A stretch of 64,000 nucleotides of DNA from Metridium senile (taxonomy: Eukaryota > Cnidaria > Anthozoa > Actiniaria > Metridiidae): assembly GCA_949775045.1 (NCBI GenBank), contig OX459100.1:12890447-12954446 (forward strand), given 5' to 3'. The notes under the pieces were generated by a model that saw only the letters and a program-made list of their open reading frames with translations, was not told the origin of the DNA and searched no databases. This document shows positions 59,901 to 64,000 of the stretch, in pieces (position 1 is the stretch's first letter; each line of letters opens with the position of its first letter). The position numbers were made by a program, and so were the translations under genes.

Positions 59901-62900
59901 ACGTTTTTTATAACAACATTTTTTTGGTTATGTAAATTTGCAAATTTTAAAGCTTTTGGGTAATCAGCTTACATGTAGCTGGAGCAACTACAGACACTAA
60001 TTATTTAGCAATTATTACATGATATTGAGTCATGCAACATAACTATCCATATTATATAATAAATAAACTGCTAAAATACCTAATTTCATTGTTGGAAGTA
60101 TCATCATCATCATCTGTGTTGCTTTCATATTCTGTACTTTCCTCCATCGAGGCATACATCCAATCCATGTCTTGAATGTCATCTTCAATTTCCTCACTAT
60201 CAGTCTCGGGATATGGAGTCTCTGGAATTGGAGTGTCTGGCTGGTCTGGATCGTCCTTTTCTTCCTCAGTCTCTACTTCTGTTGACTCCTCTTCAGTTTC
60301 AACAACTCTCTGCAAAGGCAATAAAAGAAACAAATAAGTCACTAGTATTAAAATTCATCACTTGTAAAACATTATACTACATTGAGGTATTATTTAGTTA
60401 CATGCATACTTTGCTATTTGTGTGGAGATTGATAATGCATTCTTAGAAATATCATAAATTTTTGCGTGAAAAACATAACAAATCCATTAAAAATATAAGT
60501 TTATTTTATTTACTTACACTTTCAAGTTCTTTTATAATCTGTTTTAATTCTGCAACCTTTCGAGTGAGTCTGATACTTGACTTTCGTAAGCTGTGGCACT
60601 TAGTCGATTTCAATAAGCATTCCTTGCACTTCGGAGTTGCAATAACAGGTGTTGAGAATGATGAGGGTGTATAAACAACTGGTTCAGGAGTAGTAGTAGA
60701 GGATAATTGCACAGGATGGTCTGGAGTTGATGATGGTAGAATTGACTGTATAAAATCGGGAGTAGATGGATCTTCTAGACGAGTTGTGGCAGTTTGTGGA
60801 GCTTCGGAGATGCAGTCGGAGATGTGTGGCTGTGGTTCAACATTTGTTCTTCGTTTCTTGTGAGTTTGAGCATCTGTTGTCTCGGTGAATAAGTCTCGTT
60901 TTAACTACAGAAAGAGAAGTATGATCAGAACATGTATTTGTTTCTTTAAATTTATCGACATTGTGACTGTAGACCAACATGTATCTTCGATTTAGTGGTA
61001 GTTAATTACAAGCCTACTATAAACTCGAACCGAATATAGCTTACTCTTACCTGTCGTTTGTGTCTTTCCGTTAGTACAGTACTAGTCGTTGGAGGTAAAA
61101 CAGTGTTTCTTGTTGGTACTGATCCTTTGATTAGAACTCTTCTAACCTTTTGATCACCCATGATTTCGAGAATAGAGCGATCACGAGTAAAACAAGCTTC
61201 ATCAAAATGTGCAGAACACAACGAAGCGTACTTGTTTACTGGTTCACCGAAATCAATGCGATGTCGCTGCACAAAGCGAACCCATTGCGCTCTGACAACA
61301 GGGTTAGTTGGAAATTGGTGCATGGTTATTCCTTCTGTGTATGAATTATTACTACAGCTTGTTTTATTCGGGCATCCAGCCACGCAACGTCTTCCACCTT
61401 TCCGTTTGTTTCTATTTTCCGCCATGTTGGATTACAAGTGAGAGGTACACAATGTGACGTCACCAAGCCCTGTCACGTGACTATTTGGCCGAGCGATAGA
61501 CGGGACAGATTTGAAGCAAAAGGCGGGTACTTTGAACTCTAAAAAAAGGCCTTAAAATTTTTTCAAAAATGTTCAAACTTTTGACACGTTTTTTAAAGAT
61601 ATTGAACTGCAAGATTCTGCAAAAAAACGCGTCCTGTCATATGCACTTTAAGTCTCCGCCTTTCGATATAAACTCCGCCTCTCGATATAAACTTGTACCT
61701 GATTGGTTCGATTGAGATGAAAAAATGTCAAAATAATGTCAAAAATTCAATTCAAATGACTACGGTACGGCGAGTCGCACAGTAACAGAATGTAAAGAAT
61801 TTCTATTAAGCTATTTATAACTTGAAAATTGACCATATTAATTTCCGTGTGAAGTACAATAATTTAAAATGTTTCCATTTATGATTGACTGATTTATGAT
61901 TTGCCTCTTTTTCATGTTCCACATGACAGGTTTTAGTTGTGATGACGAACGGTAGGCAGAACCATACCAAAGGATACAATTCTCAGTTTTTAAGCATTGC
62001 ATCGCAGCCATTAAAGGACAAAGGCGTTCATGTCTTTTCGCTGGGAATAGGCGATTCTCCAAAGAAAAAAGCGTTGGAGGAAATAGCTAGTCGTTCCGAC
62101 TTTGTGGTGATGGCTCAGTCGTTTGCAATTGGGTCTATATCTGCCAAGATAGATGAACTGAAACAAAAGATGTGCTTGAGTAAGTGTCCTCAGATAAGTA
62201 TTAGTCTCCTCCGCAGGCATCTCTTATATCTCTTTGCGTCGGGCTTCCTGTGGCGAGGAAATAAAACTAGCGTCTAGTCCCTCTCTAGTAGCAGCACAGG
62301 AAACCCAAATCCAAATTAGATCACAGAGACGCCTGTGGAAGAGGCTAGATAAGTATAATGGTAGTTAGAAATTCTGGAGGTGACGTTGTCCTCGTAAAGT
62401 ATAGGGATTACTACAACAAGTTGTTTCTCAGCAGTTGAAAGTTTCAATTTTTAACGTTAACTGTAAAATGAGCAACAGCGAACATTAAAAAAAGAATTAT
62501 GAAATCTATATTGAACTTCATAATTTTGTGGGCATTGGCTGTACTCTTTGTTGGACTGAATTATAAAGATGGAAACTAGCGAGTAAACTAGTATAGGCTG
62601 CGTCGTTGTTTGATATACCGGTAAACGATAGGCTATATAATGAAATATACACCGAAAACACCGTAAAAAATGTTGACTTAACTTTACTGACGTTTCGAGC
62701 TTTATCTTTTTCGAAGTAAAAAAGGCGAAGGGCTAAAGCTCAAAACGTCAGTAAAGCTAAGTAAACATTTTTTTACGGTGTTACAAATTTCATTATATTG
62801 CCTATGAATTATAAAGAGTGCAGCCATTAAAAAAGCTTTGTATTTTCTTGTTAGCGCCTTGCTATATCCCCATGGACTTTGCCATACTGGTTGACAGCTC

Positions 62901-63189
62901 TGGTAGTATAACCCACGGGGATTGGAGGAAAGAAGTGCAGTTCATCAAGGACATAGTCGGTGTATTAGGAGTTTCTGCAAATAAAACTCACATCGCTGTT
63001 ATCAAGTTTGATAGAGAAGCCACGCTCGTCGTCAACTTCAACGTAACTACTGGTAGCGCAATTTTAAAAAAAGTCCACAAGTTAGTCCGTGGAAGAAAAC
63101 GTACATACATTGACAAGGCTCTAAAAATGGCCAATGAGACGGTATTCTCTGATAAAGCTTTCATGAGGAAAAGCAAATCTGTAATCAAG
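52541..63189 (+). CDS. Secreted protein with tandem von Willebrand factor A domains (5' part; gene continues beyond the window)
   Basis: Four exons: 52541-52616, 53298-53632, 61930-62179, 62855-63189. Exon 1 is a signal peptide (MIRVISFSIVVLVLIG...) ending in phase 1. Exons 2+3 make one vWA domain; exon 4 is the first half of a second, with the next half beyond the window. The module is two exons of 335 + 250 nt bounded by phase-1 introns, and exons 2 and 4 have identical length, which shows tandem module duplication. Domain 2 has a canonical metal-binding site (DSSGS, TYIDKAL). Domain 1 is altered: ESSSN replaces DxSxS, and TNG replaces TDG, so metal-dependent binding may be lost. Such proteins (matrilin, collagen VI/XII-like) act in extracellular matrix or adhesion. 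The intron inside domain 1 (53633-61929) carries a 7.5-kb transposon in a palindromic MITE. Confidence 0.9.
53003..53070. repeat. Short tandem duplication in vWA intron 1
   Basis: CACAAATCAATTGTATCTAG occurs twice, about 37 bp apart. Confidence 0.8.
54008..54119. mobile_element. Left half of a palindromic MITE split by the Kolobok-like element
   Basis: Starts TTACTGTGCAACTCGCC and is the inverse of 61652-61785 over most of its length. Removing the transposon and one TTAA gives a palindromic element of about 250 bp. Confidence 0.75.
54298..54305. promoter_or_regulatory. TGACGTCA (CRE-like) site in left inverted repeat of the transposon
   Basis: Lies 85 bp before the P2X7-like ATG. The same site in the same context (followed by CATTGTGTACCT) is in the right repeat, so it is a candidate shared promoter element. 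Confidence 0.45.
54390..54949 (+). CDS. P2X7 C-terminal 'ballast' domain-like protein, exons 1-2 (transposon cargo)
   Basis: Coding exons 54390-54634, 54704-54949 and 55249-55414 (next entry), about 218 residues. The N-terminal 80 residues are Ser/Asp/Glu-rich and probably disordered, with a PYQDEP motif. Then come WCKCSHC and RCCHEI, followed by SCITQHEDY. These correspond in order to the Cys clusters of the cytosolic zinc-binding ballast domain of P2X7 receptors (WCxCGxC, LCCR, CIT). There is no channel domain and no membrane segment, so it is a stand-alone cytosolic or nuclear protein. Intron 54635-54703 is only 69 nt and in frame, so unspliced mRNA would stay open and add 23 residues that break the WCKC motif. 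That is the reason for calling it an intron. The start lies about 70 bp inside the left inverted repeat. Role in transposition is unknown. Confidence 0.87.
55249..55414 (+). CDS. P2X7 ballast-like protein, last exon
   Basis: Joins 54949 in phase 2 (GA|G). It encodes FLRAVAYRWVIRWICGFMG and LPACVYHSVRLKY, matching the end of the ballast domain (HxAYRxxxxWxxG, LPSCxxxxIRKxFP, then a Gly-Tyr/Phe close). Stop at 55412-55414. An AATAAA at 55449-55454 follows at once. Confidence 0.87.
55449..55454 (+). terminator. Polyadenylation signal of the P2X7 ballast-like gene
   Basis: AATAAA 35 nt past the stop codon, the only close candidate. Confidence 0.5.
55905..56045. mobile_element. Hairpin MITE between the two transposon genes
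   Basis: GTTAGATGATGAATGC at one end and GCATTCATTATCTAAC at the other, with AGAAGGCCAC/GTGGCCTTCT near the centre. A second inverted pair (56041-56058 and 56276-56296, around GTGTGATCATATT) follows it. Confidence 0.6.
56366..61425 (-). CDS. THAP-domain DDE transposase (Kolobok-like)
   Basis: Nine exons: 61425-61051, 60904-60518, 60309-60080, 59861-59321, 58631-58196, 57984-57813, 57487-57339, 56824-56636, 56508-56366; 873 residues, no stop or frameshift. An N-terminal THAP zinc finger (C14, C18, C70, H73, with HQFP and SVPT) should bind the element ends. Then come a linker with a Leu-rich helix (RKVAELKQIIKELES), a strongly acidic exon 3, a four-Cys motif (C359, C362, C384, C387) and an RNase H-like core. 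Likely catalytic acids: D479 in WTGDGRFD, D546 in FISDRHRG and E690 in CLEGFHATLN. FDIWHVARSI follows D546. The C-terminus has a CxxC-x6-H-x4-C knuckle. Complete reading frame and near-identical inverted repeats suggest recent activity. The ATG is only about 15 bp from the inner end of the right inverted repeat. Catalytic triad is inferred from spacing and conserved-looking motifs. Confidence 0.92.
58886..59066. repeat. Dispersed repeat (Penelope-tail-like) in a transposase intron
   Basis: Contains GGGCTAAAGC, a degraded GAAATGTCAG and TTTTTTTACGGTGTTACAAA. A second copy lies at about 62570-62815, and their flanks (ACTCGCTAGTTTCCA) are in opposite orientation. Confidence 0.55.
61455..61462. 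promoter_or_regulatory. TGACGTCA (CRE-like) site in right inverted repeat of the transposon
   Basis: Lies 30 bp before the transposase ATG; mirror copy of the site at 54298-54305. Confidence 0.45.
61652..61785. mobile_element. Right half of the split palindromic MITE
   Basis: Ends with the inverse of the left half (GGCGAGTCGCACAGTAA). It has an extra segment with two copies of a TATCGA-aAGGCGGAG-like motif near the insertion point. Confidence 0.75.
62570..62815. repeat. Dispersed repeat (Penelope-tail-like) in a vWA gene intron
   Basis: Same family as 58886-59066. It has an inverted pair of ACGTTTCGAGCTTT / AAAGCTCAAAACGT, and the GAAACGTC-type end seen in hammerhead-bearing Penelope-like elements, but a complete ribozyme core is not visible. 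Confidence 0.5.
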
Positions 63190-63489
63190 GTATGGCTTGA
63201 TGTTTATGTGTCAATAATGGTTTGCATATTATCAATTGCATATGTAATCATTTTCGGGTTCAAACATTGAAGCTATTATAACCAAGACTGCTCAGAGGAA
63301 TGAAGTGCAAGCGGTAAATCAGTTCATAATCAGTAATACGTTTAATGAGGTCAGAAAAAAAGTTTGGCTATGATAAGTTTGGAAATATTCACAAAAACTA
63401 CAAATAAGAGTTATTTGACAAATTTAACGCTTTGAGGTCGGATCCGACATGCATGACGCTCCATGGGTATGAGATATCATCTAGGCAAA

Positions 63490-63730
63490 CGCTTACACCT
63501 ACTTGCAGTAAGGTTGTCATACAAAAATATACATTTGTTATAAAGAAAATAGAACATTAGGATTTAGTACGATAGGAATTGATTAAAAGACAAAAGAAGA
63601 TCACTCAAGCTGAACTCTCTCTTTTGTCTTTTAATTCATTCCTTTCGCACTAAATCACAAATGTTCTATTTTCTTTGTGACAAATGTTCTATTTTGTATG
63701 ACAACCTTACTGCAAGTAGGTGTATGTAAT
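63490..63730. mobile_element. MITE with long inverted repeats
   Basis: ACACCTACTTGCAGTAAGG at the left and its complement at the right, with inner arms around TAGAACATT and AAAAGACAAAAGA also paired. It lies in the vWA gene intron after exon 4. Confidence 0.7.
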
Positions 63731-63805
63731 TAATCGCAAAATAGAAGATAGGTAATATCCCGGGGTTGGGGGGTTCCCTTTGTCCAAGTGATCGGATTGA
63801 TCGGA

Positions 63806-64000
63806 TGAGGTTTTGAAAACGACCCCTAAAAGGTACGCACAGATAAAAATAACTGTTAAAGCCTTGTTGATTTCAACCCCTAAAAGGTACGGCTATGCGA
63901 TGTTCTTTGCCAACCAAGCTTAATTTTAGCAACAAAGCAGAGCAAAAATGACCCTTACGGAGTCATGTTAAAAGGACCTAAAAGGACCCTAATAGGTACG
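63806..64000. repeat. Short interspersed direct repeats at the right edge
   Basis: The motif CCCCTAAAAGGTACG occurs twice and related ACCCTAATAGGTACG once, with ACCTAAAAGGACC between. Possibly the start of a larger element that continues beyond the window. Confidence 0.5.

Larger units (their letters stand above)
54124..61647. mobile_element. Kolobok-like DNA transposon, apparently intact, with cargo gene
   Basis: Termini AGTGCATATGACAGG and its complement are flanked by TTAA at 54120-54123 and 61648-61651. Terminal inverted repeats of about 195-215 bp (54124-54318 and about 61440-61647) are closely similar. A THAP-domain DDE transposase plus TTAA target duplication are the hallmarks of the Kolobok superfamily; piggyBac shares the TTAA but not the THAP domain. 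Two convergent genes lie inside: a P2X7-ballast-like gene (+) and the transposase (-). The middle (55.5-56.3 kb) holds smaller hairpin elements. Superfamily assignment is inference; the boundaries are seen directly. Confidence 0.85.

Noticed and set aside
54390..61425. P element or piggyBac assignment of the transposon
   Set aside because: P elements also have THAP domains but make 8-bp duplications; piggyBac uses TTAA but lacks THAP and has different catalytic motifs. Kolobok fits both features.
54008..61785. Taking the outer inverted repeats as the true ends of the transposon
   Set aside because: TTAA duplications and the ends shared with the 16.2-kb MITE place the ends at 54124 and 61647; the outer arms fit a pre-existing palindromic MITE.

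Overview
This is AT-rich, intron-rich metazoan nuclear DNA. The gene set (short collagen fused to a SUEL lectin domain, tandem vWA protein, dynein LIC, RMDN, DP factor), the very dense small inverted-repeat elements, a Penelope-like element and a THAP/TTAA transposon fit an invertebrate, most probably an anthozoan cnidarian. The taxon is an inference. There are no bacterial-style operons or CRISPR arrays.

Layout. 1-3730: no gene; dispersed and inverted repeats. 3731-6489 (+): secreted collagen/SUEL-lectin gene, 3 exons. 6490-12379: intergenic MITE cluster, partly nested. 12380-23292 (-): complete 12-exon cytoplasmic dynein 1 light intermediate chain, introns filled with elements and tandem repeats. 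23293-27167: no gene; long polypyrimidine tract, tRNA-like SINE head, hairpins. 27168-33443 (-): 8-exon RMDN family gene; its long first intron holds a 1.36-kb TTAA element. 35031-41928 (-): 6 exons of a divergent E2F partner (DP/TFDP), 5' end not resolved. 41929-52540: repeat-rich, with a Penelope-like fragment carrying a hammerhead-ribozyme motif, a 1.44-kb near-perfect palindrome and two small candidate exons. 52541-63189 (+): 5' part of a secreted multi-vWA gene that runs off the right edge.

The most unusual object lies inside the vWA gene. Its intron 53633-61929 contains an apparently intact 7.5-kb Kolobok-like DNA transposon (54124-61647, TTAA target duplication). It encodes an uninterrupted 9-exon THAP transposase on the minus strand and, convergently on the plus strand, a small protein whose C-terminal half matches the cytosolic zinc-binding 'ballast' domain of P2X7 receptors without the ion channel. 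Both genes start just inside the terminal inverted repeats, which each carry the same TGACGTCA site. The element sits inside an older palindromic MITE. A 441-bp MITE in a dynein intron has the same termini and TTAA sites, so it is probably mobilised by the same transposase.

Exon coordinates were derived by hand from GT-AG sites and reading-frame continuity. Family calls rest on recognised motifs, not on database searches.
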